Shown one piece after another: positions 1 through 7,981 of a DNA stretch of 41,590 nt. The stretch is taken from positions 1 through 41,590 of the forward strand of contig JAFTFT010000020.1 in the NCBI GenBank assembly GCA_017458335.1, read 5' to 3'. This DNA comes from Oscillospiraceae bacterium. Lineage in GTDB: Bacteria; Bacillota; Clostridia; Oscillospirales; Oscillospiraceae. Each line of letters begins with the position of its first letter. The stretch's first letter is position 1. The notes beneath the pieces were generated by a model. The model was not told the DNA's origin. It saw nothing but the letters and a program-made list of their open reading frames with translations, and searched no databases. A program made the position numbers and the translations under genes.

Positions 1-2
1 TA

Positions 3-92
3 GAATTTGCCTGGTATGACCCCGAAAATGAGCAACGACTCAGGTTTATTCTGCTTGGAAGCATATGTTTTCGGAGTATCCTGCCATTTTAG
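3..92 (+). CDS. possible C-terminal end of a gene cut by the window edge
   Basis: An open frame runs in from the left edge and stops at TAG (90-92). The 29 residues (starting EFAWYDPENEQR) have a normal protein-like composition, and the other two plus-strand frames are less convincing. There is no family recognition. The stretch 93-157 that follows contains no clear terminator or gene. It could equally be untranslated sequence downstream of the convergent minus-strand gene. Confidence 0.3.
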   Translation, partial: EFAWYDPENEQRLRFILLGSICFRSILPF

Positions 93-157
93 ACCTGATT
101 CACACTGTTTCTATAGTACAGGAAATTGGGATTCTTTTATTTGAACTTTTTTTGAAA

Positions 158-1753
158 TCAGAGATCGACACCCAGAGACCTGATAACCGCCTCTGCACAG
201 CGCATCCCGTCAACGGCGGCTGATGTGATCCCGCCGGCATAGCCGGCGCCCTCTCCGCAGGGGTAGAGACCCGAAAACACAGAGGAAAAGTCGGCTCCGC
301 GCAGGATCCGGACAGGGGAGGAGGAACGGGTCTCCGGCCCTGTGAGAACGGCGTCGGGCGCATCGAAGCCCGCGAGTTTCTTGCCGAGTTCCGGGATTGC
401 GGTGCGGAGGGTATCACAGATGATATCCGGCAGAAGAAATTGCAGATCGGTCCAGACCACGCCGGGACGGTAGCTCGGCTGCACGGAGCCGGGACCCGTG
501 CTCTTCCGCCCGGCAAGAAAATCCTCGACCAGCTGCGACGGTGCTGCATAGGTCCCGCCGACGAGACGGAAGGCGAGCTGCTCAATCTCCCGCTGCCAGT
601 ACATCCCCGCAAGGACTCCTTCGCCGGGGAAGTCCTCCGGCTTCACCCCGACCAGAAGTGCCGAGTTGGCGTTCTCTCCGTCCCTGGCGGAAAAGCTCAT
701 TCCGTTTGTGACGACCACTCCGGCTTCCGAGGCGGCGGCAAATACCTGCCCCCCGGGACACATGCAGAAGGTGAAGGCGCTTCGGCCGTTCGGCAGATGA
801 ACGTGGAGCCCGTAGTCTGCGGCAGGGAGAATTCCGCGTTCCCGCCCATATTGGGCGATGTCAATTGCTTTCTGGCTGTGCTCGATCCGCACGCCCATGG
901 CAAAAGCCTTGCGTTCCATCGGGATGCCCTGATGATGGAGGGCTTCAAAGGTGTCGCGGGCCGAGTGGCCGATGGCCAGAATCGCGTGGCGGCAGGGGAG
1001 AGTATATGCCTGGCCGTCCGGGCCGAAGACTGTGAGCCCGGTCAGGGCACCGCCCTCTGTCTGCAGCGCGGTCATCTTGTGACCGAAACGGACTTCTCCG
1101 CCGAGGGAGATTACCTCCCGGCGGATCTCCTGTACAACATTGATGAGAATGTCGGTCCCGATGTGCGGCTTGGCATCATAGCGCACGGACGCCGGTGCTC
1201 CATGGAGCGCAAACTGGTCCAGGACCCATGAGATCCTCGGATCATGGGTTCCGGTGTTGAGCTTCCCGTCGGAGAAGGTCCCGGCGCCGCCTTCGCCGAA
1301 CTGGACATTGTTCTCCGGATCCAGCGGCCCGCCGGCCTGGAACCGGTCAATCGCCTGACGGCGGGAGAGGGCGTCCTGCCCGCGCTCCAGGACGATGGGG
1401 CGGAGCCCCGCTTTCGCAAGGACCAGCGAGGCGAACATCCCGGCCGGACCGAATCCGATGACTACTGGGCGTTCTTCGGAGGAACAGAGCGGGATAACAT
1501 AGGGGACCGAAGCATCCGGCGTGACATCCCGGTTCCTGCAGCGGCGAAGAAGCTTTTCCTCACTCCCTGCCACCGTGATCCCGACGGTGCAGACATAGCG
1601 GATGCGGTCTTTCTTCCTCGCGTCCAGCGAGCGTTTCCTGAGGACGCAGCTGCGGATCTGTTCCGGCGAAATGCGGAGTTTTTCCGCGGCTCTTTCACGG
1701 AGCCGGGTTTCATCTTCCTGCGGCTCGAGGCTGATGTTGCGTACCAGAATCAT
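158..1753 (-). CDS. FAD-dependent oxidoreductase of the COG2509 type (NAD(FAD)-utilising dehydrogenase)
   Basis: About 531 residues. The N-terminal ~95 residues form the basic pre-domain usual for this family. A dinucleotide-binding motif follows (VIGFGPAGM, near residue 98), then a GTFSDGKLNTG segment near the FAD site, and a C-terminal PCGEGAGYAGGITSAAVDG segment that closes the FAD fold. Family members are predicted flavoproteins of the cytoplasm; the substrate is not known and I do not assign one. I chose the ATG at 1751-1753 because it overlaps the stop of the upstream oxidoreductase as ATGA, implying translational coupling; a longer frame begins 14 codons earlier inside that gene. It is the last gene of a minus-strand unit (regulator, HI0933-like oxidoreductase, this gene). 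No strong terminator is seen downstream. Confidence 0.85.
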   Translation of the reverse strand: MILVRNISLEPQEDETRLRERAAEKLRISPEQIRSCVLRKRSLDARKKDRIRYVCTVGITVAGSEEKLLRRCRNRDVTPDASVPYVIPLCSSEERPVVIGFGPAGMFASLVLAKAGLRPIVLERGQDALSRRQAIDRFQAGGPLDPENNVQFGEGGAGTFSDGKLNTGTHDPRISWVLDQFALHGAPASVRYDAKPHIGTDILINVVQEIRREVISLGGEVRFGHKMTALQTEGGALTGLTVFGPDGQAYTLPCRHAILAIGHSARDTFEALHHQGIPMERKAFAMGVRIEHSQKAIDIAQYGRERGILPAADYGLHVHLPNGRSAFTFCMCPGGQVFAAASEAGVVVTNGMSFSARDGENANSALLVGVKPEDFPGEGVLAGMYWQREIEQLAFRLVGGTYAAPSQLVEDFLAGRKSTGPGSVQPSYRPGVVWTDLQFLLPDIICDTLRTAIPELGKKLAGFDAPDAVLTGPETRSSSPVRILRGADFSSVFSGLYPCGEGAGYAGGITSAAVDGMRCAEAVIRSLGVDL

Positions 1754-2970
1754 GCGCCAAGCCTCCCCGCAAGCCGTCCGCTGGCCCAGGCCCACTGCAG
1801 GTTGTAGCCGCCGCAGGGCCCGTCGATGTCCAGCACTTCCCCGCAGGCGAAGAGCCCGGGGTGGATTTTGCTCTGCATTGTCTCAGGATCAAAGCCTTCG
1901 GTCAGAAGGCCGCCGGCGGTCACCTGCGCCGCTTCGAAGCCGTCCACGCCGCGCACCGGCAGGCGGAAATCCGTGCACTGTCCGGCGGCGCTTCGCAGTT
2001 CCGTTTCGGAAAGGGAAGAAAGCGGCGCCGCGGCAGAAAGTCCGGCTGCTTTCACGACGACGCGGCCGAGGCGGTTGTGGAGCATGCCGGTGAAGAGTTC
2101 CGAGGTTTCAAGATCGGGGAACTGCTTCTGCCGCGCCTGCACCAGGCGGAAGACAGCTTCCTCATCAAACGGCAGCAGCTGAAGATGCAGCATCTGCCCC
2201 TCTCCGCCGAAGGAGACCGCCCGGGAGAGATCGAAGCCCGCGGGTCCGGAGATTCCGGTTTCGGTGAACTGAACCTCACCGCTGCTGCGCGCCAGAACAT
2301 GACCGTGGCGTGTCAGCGTCAGCGCGGCCTGAACCCGGATCCCTTTCAGCGAACGGGGATACTCGGGATCCGTGAGGATCCGGGTCAGAGAAGGATACAG
2401 AGAAGAGCGCCTGTGCCCGAGGGCTTTCCCGAGGCGGTATCCGTCGGTCACACCGCCGAGCTTCGCGCCGGCCGCGCCTCCGCAGGCAAGAATCATCGCC
2501 TCCGCATGCACCTGTTCCGTTCCGCTGCGCAGGGTATATCCACGTCTGTCGGCCTGTATTTCCTCCACGGGGAAGGAGCAGCGCAGCTCAACCCCCGCGC
2601 GGTCCAGCCCGAAGCGCAGAACATCGAGCACACTGTTGGAGGAATCCGACAGGGGATAGATCCTGCCGTCCGGCTCCGTGGTGGTCAGGAGGCCGAGATG
2701 GGCGAAAAAGCGCTGCGTATCGACAGAGCGGAAGTGAGTGAGCGCATAGGCGGCAAAAGAGGGATCCGTGCCGAAATAGTCAGCCGGACCCGCGTCCCGG
2801 TTGGTGAGATTGCAACGGCCGTTCCCGGTGGCGAGAAGCTTCCGGCCGATCCGCTGCTGCCGCTCCAGCAGAAGCACATGCCGGCCCGGGACTTCTGCCG
2901 CGGTCAGCGCGGCGATCATGCCGGATGCGCCGCCGCCGACGACAGCGACGGAAGAATAATGTTGACTCAT
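1750..2970 (-). CDS. NAD(P)/FAD-dependent oxidoreductase, HI0933/YhiN family
   Basis: 406 residues, the usual length of the HI0933 family. The N-terminus has an FAD-binding Rossmann motif (VVGGGASGMIA, residues ~10-20) and RKLLATGNGRCN. The C-terminus carries the family signature GEVLDIDGPCGGYNLQWAWASG. Family members are flavoproteins of uncertain physiological role. The ATG has a GGAGG site upstream at good distance. It lies 45 bp downstream of the MocR-type regulator and overlaps the next flavoprotein gene by 4 bp, so the three are probably cotranscribed. Two different flavoprotein families in one operon suggest a shared redox task, but nothing in the sequence names the substrate. Confidence 0.88.
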   Translation of the reverse strand: MSQHYSSVAVVGGGASGMIAALTAAEVPGRHVLLLERQQRIGRKLLATGNGRCNLTNRDAGPADYFGTDPSFAAYALTHFRSVDTQRFFAHLGLLTTTEPDGRIYPLSDSSNSVLDVLRFGLDRAGVELRCSFPVEEIQADRRGYTLRSGTEQVHAEAMILACGGAAGAKLGGVTDGYRLGKALGHRRSSLYPSLTRILTDPEYPRSLKGIRVQAALTLTRHGHVLARSSGEVQFTETGISGPAGFDLSRAVSFGGEGQMLHLQLLPFDEEAVFRLVQARQKQFPDLETSELFTGMLHNRLGRVVVKAAGLSAAAPLSSLSETELRSAAGQCTDFRLPVRGVDGFEAAQVTAGGLLTEGFDPETMQSKIHPGLFACGEVLDIDGPCGGYNLQWAWASGRLAGRLGA

Positions 2971-3015
2971 AGGTCATACCTCCATGACAGTCAGCAGGTT
3001 CAGAATATCAGAGTT

Positions 3016-4410
3016 TCAGATGCATTCCGCCAGAGCGGGGAGCGCCTGGTCCAGCACAGAAGAATCCAGCGAGGAATAGTTGAAAATGAAGGTGTGTTCC
3101 GGCGCGTTGTCCGGGTTCCGGTAATACGCCGAAATCGGGAGAAGATTGACCCCTTTGGAGGCCAGCAGCTCCCGGAGCTCCGGATCGGGGCGCCGGGTAT
3201 CCAGCTTCAGCAGAAAGTGCAGACCGGAATCTCTCTCCTGTACGTCGACCCGGCCGGCAAGAGGGGACTCGGCGATCTGCCGGAGAAGCTGCTTGCGAAG
3301 CCGGGCGTAGTAGAGACGCATCCGGTTCAGGTGCTTTTCAAAGTAGCCGTCCGAGATAAACCGCGCCAGGGTATACTGCTCGAAGGTGGAGACCGTACAG
3401 GAATAAAACGACAGCCGGCTGTAATACTCGTTTGCCAGCGCCGGCGGCAGAACCATATAGCTGATGCGGATGGTAGAGGCGATGCTTTTGGAGAAGGTAT
3501 TCATATAGATGACCCGCCCGTGTTCATCGATGCTCTGCAGAGAAGGGATCGGCCGCCCCGTGAGACGGAACTCACTGTCATAGTCATCTTCGATGATATA
3601 GCGCCCCGGGCGCTCGTCCGCCCAGGAGAGCAGCTCATACCGCCGTGTGATCGGCATGGTGATGCCGGTCGGAAAGTGATGGGTGGGACTGATATGGGCG
3701 ACGTCGGCGCCGGCGGAAATCAGCCCCGAGACCGTGATGCCGGACCCGTCCATCGGGGCCCAGCGGCAGGCGGCCCGGTATGAGGCATAGATCTGGGCGA
3801 TTTTCCGATATCCCGGATCTTCCAGACAGAACACCCGCTCCGCGCCCAGCAGCTGAATCAGAAGGCCGTACAGATATTCCGTTCCGGCGCCGACCACGAT
3901 CTGATCCGGGTCCACATTCATCCCGCGGAAAGACTTGAGGTGCCAGGCGATGGCCGACCGAAGTTCCCGGACGCCTCCGCAGGGAGAGGGAATCAGCAGC
4001 TCGGAGCTCCTGTCGTTGACCGTTTCCCGCAGCAGATGGGTCCATACCGAGAAGGGGAAGCGCTCGGGAGGAGTGCGATTTCCGGAGAGATCGAGAGAAA
4101 ACGCTTTCTCCTTCGGCGGAAGCCGGAGATCGGTCGGCCGGGAAGCCGGAGCGTGTGCGTCAGGATGGGTGAACGGCGCGACAAAGTATCCCCGCTTCGG
4201 CTCGGAGAAGACATATCCCTCGTCCATGAGCCGGCCGTAGGCAGCTTCGACCGTGATGGAGCTCACGCCGAGGTTTCCGGCGAAGCTTCGCTTGGAGGGA
4301 AGATGCGCCCCAGGCGGCAGCCGTCCCGAGAGAATATCCTCCCGCAGACAGGATACCAGCTGTTCATACAACGGCACGGAATCCGCGGAGGACAGCGTAT
4401 AGGTCAGCAC
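3016..4410 (-). CDS. MocR/PdxR-type regulator: GntR helix-turn-helix fused to an aminotransferase-like domain
   Basis: 464 residues from a GTG start. Residues ~10-75 are a GntR-type winged helix (LYEQLVSCLREDILSGRL, then a segment with LGVSSITVEAAYGRL). Residues ~100-460 are a class I aminotransferase fold with the PLP lysine in NTFSKSIAST at about Lys308. Members bind PLP and regulate genes of vitamin B6, GABA or amino acid metabolism; the effector here is unknown. I prefer the GTG at 4408-4410: it has AAGGAGGTG at 4415-4424 at ideal distance, whereas the upstream ATG at 4431 would place that ribosome site inside the coding sequence and falls within an inverted repeat. It heads the unit with the two oxidoreductases, which it may control together with itself. 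Confidence 0.9.
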   Translation of the reverse strand: MLTYTLSSADSVPLYEQLVSCLREDILSGRLPPGAHLPSKRSFAGNLGVSSITVEAAYGRLMDEGYVFSEPKRGYFVAPFTHPDAHAPASRPTDLRLPPKEKAFSLDLSGNRTPPERFPFSVWTHLLRETVNDRSSELLIPSPCGGVRELRSAIAWHLKSFRGMNVDPDQIVVGAGTEYLYGLLIQLLGAERVFCLEDPGYRKIAQIYASYRAACRWAPMDGSGITVSGLISAGADVAHISPTHHFPTGITMPITRRYELLSWADERPGRYIIEDDYDSEFRLTGRPIPSLQSIDEHGRVIYMNTFSKSIASTIRISYMVLPPALANEYYSRLSFYSCTVSTFEQYTLARFISDGYFEKHLNRMRLYYARLRKQLLRQIAESPLAGRVDVQERDSGLHFLLKLDTRRPDPELRELLASKGVNLLPISAYYRNPDNAPEHTFIFNYSSLDSSVLDQALPALAECI

Positions 4411-4422
4411 GTCCACACCTCC

Positions 4423-4472
4423 TTCTGGCATGACGGATTGACGAAAATCAGAAATAGTTTTTATGCCAGAAG
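4423..4472. promoter_or_regulatory. inverted repeat in the leader of the MocR-type gene, probable autoregulatory operator
   Basis: CTTCTGGCAT at 4423-4432 and ATGCCAGAAG at 4463-4472 are perfect 10-base inverted repeats separated by 30 bp. They sit between the -10 element and the ribosome site of the regulator gene. The distal arm adjoins the -10 box and the proximal arm adjoins the ribosome site. MocR proteins are dimers that bind two spaced half sites, so an operator is the simplest reading; a leader RNA hairpin is the alternative. Confidence 0.55.
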
Positions 4473-4473
4473 C

Positions 4474-4502
4474 ATCATACCATTTCCGGGGAAAAAGGGC
4501 AA
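4474..4502 (-). promoter_or_regulatory. promoter of the MocR-type regulator unit
   Basis: On the minus strand TTGCCC (4497-4502) and TATGAT (4474-4479) are separated by exactly 17 bp. Transcription would start near 4467, within or just before the distal arm of the inverted repeat. Confidence 0.6.
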
Positions 4503-4530
4503 GCGGGAAAAGAAAAAAGATTCTTTAGCG

Positions 4531-4604
4531 AAATGCATTGGCTCTATATCTCCCCGCCTGCGGCGGGGAGATATAGCTCACACGGCAAACAATACTGTTA
4601 AGCA
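4531..4604. repeat. palindromic intergenic repeat, copy 1
   Basis: A 15-bp perfect stem (4544-4558 with 4562-4576) closes a 3-nt loop. Flanks conserved with the copy at 20034-20107 include AAAT.CATTG on the left and AAACAATACT.TTAAGCA on the right. The two copies align without gaps over 74 nt with about 59 identities. It lies in the gap between the MocR-type gene and the dehydratase operon. No run of T follows the hairpin, so it is not a standard terminator. Confidence 0.75.
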
Positions 4605-4710
4605 AAAAAGATGTCATGACAGATGAAAAACCGTGTCAAAAGATGCTTGTCAATTTCTCACAAAATGCGAAGATTATTTTCTACATTTGTCATAAAAATA
4701 AGGATTGTGA

Positions 4711-4739
4711 TTGAAAAAACAAGTGAAAATCGGTAAAAT
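4711..4739 (+). promoter_or_regulatory. promoter of the 2-hydroxyacyl-CoA dehydratase operon
   Basis: TTGAAA (4711-4716) and TAAAAT (4734-4739) with a 17-bp spacer. The first gene starts 47 bp downstream with a GAGGGGGG ribosome site. Confidence 0.65.
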
Positions 4740-4786
4740 AAAAACGGTATATTCCACATTATGATGAGGGGGGAATTGTCACACCA

Positions 4787-5989
4787 ATGAGAGACCTGAA
4801 ACATCTGCAATACTTTGAAGATCTCCTTCAGGTGGCCAACAATGCGCTGATCACGCAGGCCAGAGAAGAAGGGAAGGTCTGCGTTGCCTACACCTGTGAA
4901 AACGTTCCGGAGCCGCTGCTGAATCTGGACCGCGCGTTTTCCATCCGTCTGCATGCCCCGCACACCGGGTCGATGGATATCGCGACCTACTACATGACAA
5001 ACCTCTTGTGCGAACCGAGCCGTGCCCTGCTCGAGCGTGCCATTGAGGGCGGCTTCAACTTTGCCGACTGTGTGATTACGCCGGACGGCTGCACCATGAT
5101 GAACCGTGCGGTGGAAAATATGGAGCTGCTCAAGACCATGGGGAAGGACAACCCGAACTTCTTCCATGAGTATATGGAGATCGCCTTCAAAAACACGGAC
5201 AACGACGTGAATCTGGCGGTCCTGCAGTGCAAAAACCATATCCTGACTCCGCTGCATGAAAAGTACGGCATCGACATTTCCGATGAGGCCATCCGCAAGG
5301 CTGTCGCGGAGCACAATGAGATCTGCCGTCTGATCCGGGCCATCGGCGACTTCCGCAAGGAAGACAGACCCCGCATCACCGGATATGAGTATCACGTGAT
5401 CACGCTGGCCAGCTACGTCTGTCCCAAGCACCTGATCAAGGCGAAGCTGGAAGAGACGCTGGAAGAGCTGAAGACCCGTGAGCCGGATGAGAAGCAGCCA
5501 TGGCGCGCACGCATTCTGCTGGTGGGCTCTGAGGTGGACGACAGCGATCTGATCAAGCTCATTGAGGAGCAGGGGGCGTTCGTCTGCTGCGACCGTTTCT
5601 GCTTCGGCTCCTATCCCGGACGCAATGAAATCGTCCTGAACGACGACGAGGACGCCCTGACGCAGGTCTGCCGTCACTATATTCAGAATTGCCAGTGTCC
5701 GCGTATGATGAACATGGAAAAGGTCTACGGGCGCAAGCAGTATGTGGCGGATCTGGCAAGGGAATACAAGGCGGACGGCATCATCTATGAACAGGTGAAG
5801 TTCTGCGATCCCTGGGCCTATGAGAGAACGCTCGGCTCGGCCATGCTGAAGGACGATTACGGCTATCCGGTTCTGTCGGTGGACCGCCCGTACAGCATCG
5901 CATCTTCCGCCGGCCAGATGAGAACCCGTGTTCAGGCCTTTGTGGAAAGCATTGAGATCAAGTCCATTCAGAGAGGTGGGAAAGCATGA
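4787..5989 (+). CDS. 2-hydroxyacyl-CoA dehydratase family protein, smaller subunit
   Basis: 400 residues. The family (HgdB/FldC/BcrC type) carries a [4Fe-4S] cluster and removes water from 2-hydroxyacyl-CoA, or reduces aromatic acyl-CoA, after one-electron activation by an ATP-dependent activator. Visible family features are an N-terminal YTCENVPE segment, DCVITPDGC (cysteines ~95 and ~102), a CCDRFCFGS segment and KFCDPW (Cys ~340), the last being a usual cluster ligand region. It overlaps the next gene by 4 bp (ATGA). No activator ATPase and no CoA-transferase gene lies in the window, so substrate and even the reaction cannot be named. Lactoyl-, phenyllactyl- or 2-hydroxyglutaryl-CoA dehydration are possibilities only. 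Confidence 0.85.
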   Translation: MRDLKHLQYFEDLLQVANNALITQAREEGKVCVAYTCENVPEPLLNLDRAFSIRLHAPHTGSMDIATYYMTNLLCEPSRALLERAIEGGFNFADCVITPDGCTMMNRAVENMELLKTMGKDNPNFFHEYMEIAFKNTDNDVNLAVLQCKNHILTPLHEKYGIDISDEAIRKAVAEHNEICRLIRAIGDFRKEDRPRITGYEYHVITLASYVCPKHLIKAKLEETLEELKTREPDEKQPWRARILLVGSEVDDSDLIKLIEEQGAFVCCDRFCFGSYPGRNEIVLNDDEDALTQVCRHYIQNCQCPRMMNMEKVYGRKQYVADLAREYKADGIIYEQVKFCDPWAYERTLGSAMLKDDYGYPVLSVDRPYSIASSAGQMRTRVQAFVESIEIKSIQRGGKA

Positions 5990-7584
5990 AGACCGTTCAA
6001 AAAGTCGTCAACCCTGTCAGGCGCGCCGGCGAACAGTCGCCCGGCAAGATCTATGATCCGAAACTGAAGGTGCGTGCCCGCCGTGAGTGGCGCGGCGTGA
6101 AGGATACCTTCTACGACTATACCCGCTGGCTCTATCTGATGTCCGTCCTCGGCCGATTCATCATTGTCCCGCGCAATGTCAAGGGCTTTTTCCGCTATCG
6201 CTGGATGATGAGCTACCTGTTTGTCCCCCACGGAATGGACAAGTTCACGGTCGGCCTGCGTGATGAGGCGCTGCGCCTTGCCCATACCTCCTTCAACTTC
6301 GTCATCGCCGACGTGACCCAGGCGATTGCCAACTGCTTCCGCGGTGACCGCCGTGTCGGCAACGACAAGGCCTACTCCGACGCCTGTGTCGTGACGGATG
6401 AAAACTCCATGGTCACCTTCATGATGGGCTTCGACACAAAGAAGGTCCATACCATCCTGCGTGAAGTTCCCACCATGTTTGCCTCGAATATCTTCCACCA
6501 GTTCAACGTCATGCACTATCTGGACATTGCCCAGCAGTATGGAATCAGCGGCGATGTCTGTCCCATGCCGGAGGCGGAGGCGGGCATCTCCATCGATGAC
6601 GACTTCTGCGTGCTGGGCTGCTGCGCCGTCCAGAACAACACCACCTGCGACGGATCGCTGATGGGCAACGGCATTATCGCCAAGCGCCTTGAGCGGGAGT
6701 ACGGGATCCCGACCTTCCAGCTTGCAACCCCGCTGCGGCATAAGGAGCCGGATGTCATGGACTATGCGGCACAGGAGATCAAAAACGCCATCGCCTTTGT
6801 CGAAGAGCACACCGGCGTGAAGTGGGACTGGGACGTCTACTTCCGGGCGGCCAAGCGCGTGAACGACGCGACCCGCTGCCGCATTGCCCAGCTGGAGATC
6901 AACTCCACCCCGTATCCGCAGTTCTTCGGCGCGGCCTTCAGCCTCTACAACGACACCAACTACATGGGTAACTCCGGCCGAAACGCCGACTTCGTGAAGA
7001 TCGACCACAAGCTTCTTGCCCTGGCGGAGAAAGGCTACCGGGAGAAGCGGATGTACGCGAAGGAATACCGTCACCGTGCCATCGTCTGGGGGGTTCAGCC
7101 GCAGTATGTCATCGACATGCTCTACTGGCTGGTCCAGTGCTGGGGCGTGATGCCGCTGACCGACATGCTCTCCGTCATCAACACCGACATGATCGCCGAG
7201 GAGGATACGCCGGAGAACCGGGAGCAGGCCTACCGCGACATGGCCATGCTGAACATGGAGATGATCATGCGCAACCATACCCACGGCGGCTACAAGGTGC
7301 TGCTGGACGACCTGTGGGAGCTCTGCGAGAAGATGAACGCCGACATGGTCATGATGTGGGAGCATATGAGCTGCAAGGCGCTGACTGGCATGCATGGCAT
7401 GTTTGAGGAACAGGCCCGCGAGCGCGGCATCCACATCATGTGGGTTTCCCACGACCTCTGCGACCCGCGCGTGTTCACCAGATCCGCCATCCGTGACCAG
7501 GTGAGCGCCTACATGCGCACGGTCATGAGGGAGGAACCGCTGGATCCGTCCCTGGAAAACATTCCCGACAACGAAGCGTATTAA
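5986..7584 (+). CDS. 2-hydroxyacyl-CoA dehydratase family protein, larger subunit
   Basis: 532 residues, longer than the ~400-480 typical for the family because of an N-terminal extension of about 80 residues rich in basic and aromatic residues (RRWREW-like pattern, DYTRWLYLMSVLGRF). The core has the GCCAVQNNTTCDGS segment, HMSCKALTGMHG and HDLCDPRVF, which match the cysteine-bearing segments of the alpha-type subunit. It partners with the upstream 400-residue protein as a predicted cytoplasmic heterodimer. The start ATG overlaps the upstream stop and has GAGAGGTGGG as ribosome site. A 55-residue membrane protein follows after 17 bp. Confidence 0.83.
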   Translation: MKTVQKVVNPVRRAGEQSPGKIYDPKLKVRARREWRGVKDTFYDYTRWLYLMSVLGRFIIVPRNVKGFFRYRWMMSYLFVPHGMDKFTVGLRDEALRLAHTSFNFVIADVTQAIANCFRGDRRVGNDKAYSDACVVTDENSMVTFMMGFDTKKVHTILREVPTMFASNIFHQFNVMHYLDIAQQYGISGDVCPMPEAEAGISIDDDFCVLGCCAVQNNTTCDGSLMGNGIIAKRLEREYGIPTFQLATPLRHKEPDVMDYAAQEIKNAIAFVEEHTGVKWDWDVYFRAAKRVNDATRCRIAQLEINSTPYPQFFGAAFSLYNDTNYMGNSGRNADFVKIDHKLLALAEKGYREKRMYAKEYRHRAIVWGVQPQYVIDMLYWLVQCWGVMPLTDMLSVINTDMIAEEDTPENREQAYRDMAMLNMEMIMRNHTHGGYKVLLDDLWELCEKMNADMVMMWEHMSCKALTGMHGMFEEQARERGIHIMWVSHDLCDPRVFTRSAIRDQVSAYMRTVMREEPLDPSLENIPDNEAY

Positions 7585-7601
7585 GAAGGGAGCTGGAAAC
7601 G

Positions 7602-7769
7602 ATGTCGAAGTTTGTCAAAATCCCGCTGGTTCTGCTGGGAACCGTGCTGGGCTTCTTTGTGGTCACCTTCACGGTGTATTTCTTCAACCTGGACATGAAG
7701 GCCACCTCGCTGCTGGCTCCGTTCCTGGAGAAGTGGTACGACCACCTGGAGCGCAAGCAGTATATCTGA
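7602..7769 (+). CDS. small single-span membrane protein following the dehydratase genes
   Basis: 55 residues: MSKFVKIPLVLLGTVLGFFV begins it, residues ~6-28 form one hydrophobic segment, and the C-terminal half is amphipathic and charged (LEKWYDHLERKQYI). The ATG has GAAGGGAGC as ribosome site and lies 17 bp after the dehydratase stop, and terminators follow, so it is the last gene of that operon. I do not recognise a family. A role tethering the dehydratase to the membrane or in transport of its substrate is only a guess from position. Confidence 0.7.
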   Translation: MSKFVKIPLVLLGTVLGFFVVTFTVYFFNLDMKATSLLAPFLEKWYDHLERKQYI

Positions 7770-7796
7770 ACCCGCGAAACCCTCTCCATAAGCCTG

Positions 7797-7830
7797 AAAA
7801 GCTCTCCGCCTCACCGCGGAGGGCTTTTTT
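7797..7830 (+). terminator. intrinsic terminator of the dehydratase operon
   Basis: Stem GCTCTCCGC (7801-7809) with GCGGAGGGC (7816-7824), one G-U pair, followed by six T. Four A precede it, so it may work in both directions. Confidence 0.75.
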
Positions 7831-7868
7831 GCCGCAAATCTGCCCCTGCGCTCCTGAACTGGTAAGAC

Positions 7869-7893
7869 CTCCGCCCCCGGCGGAGAGCTTTTT
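7869..7893 (+). terminator. second hairpin terminator, apparent duplicate of the first
   Basis: Stem CTCCGCC (7869-7875) with GGCGGAG (7879-7885), then AGCTTTTT. The downstream bases (ACCGCAAATTTGACC) closely match those after the first terminator (GCCGCAAATCTGCCC), which suggests local duplication. Confidence 0.55.
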
Positions 7894-7908
7894 ACCGCAA
7901 ATTTGACC

Positions 7909-7937
7909 TTGCACTTCATAGAAGAAAAGACTATAAT
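7909..7937 (+). promoter_or_regulatory. promoter of htpG
   Basis: TTGCAC (7909-7914), 17-bp spacer, TATAAT (7932-7937). The htpG start is 45 bp downstream. No CIRCE inverted repeat is visible in this leader, so classical HrcA control is not indicated. Confidence 0.7.
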
Positions 7938-7981
7938 ATATAAAGTTTGAATTCAATTACAAAGCGAGGCATGAATCAGAA

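Noticed and set aside
1861-3783. 640-residue plus-strand reading frame across both the flavoprotein and MocR genes
   Set aside because: It spans two well-identified minus-strand genes and has the random Arg/Gly/Pro-rich composition of an antisense frame.
4658-5677. 339-residue minus-strand frame opposite the dehydratase gene
   Set aside because: Antisense to a clear family member; no start signals.
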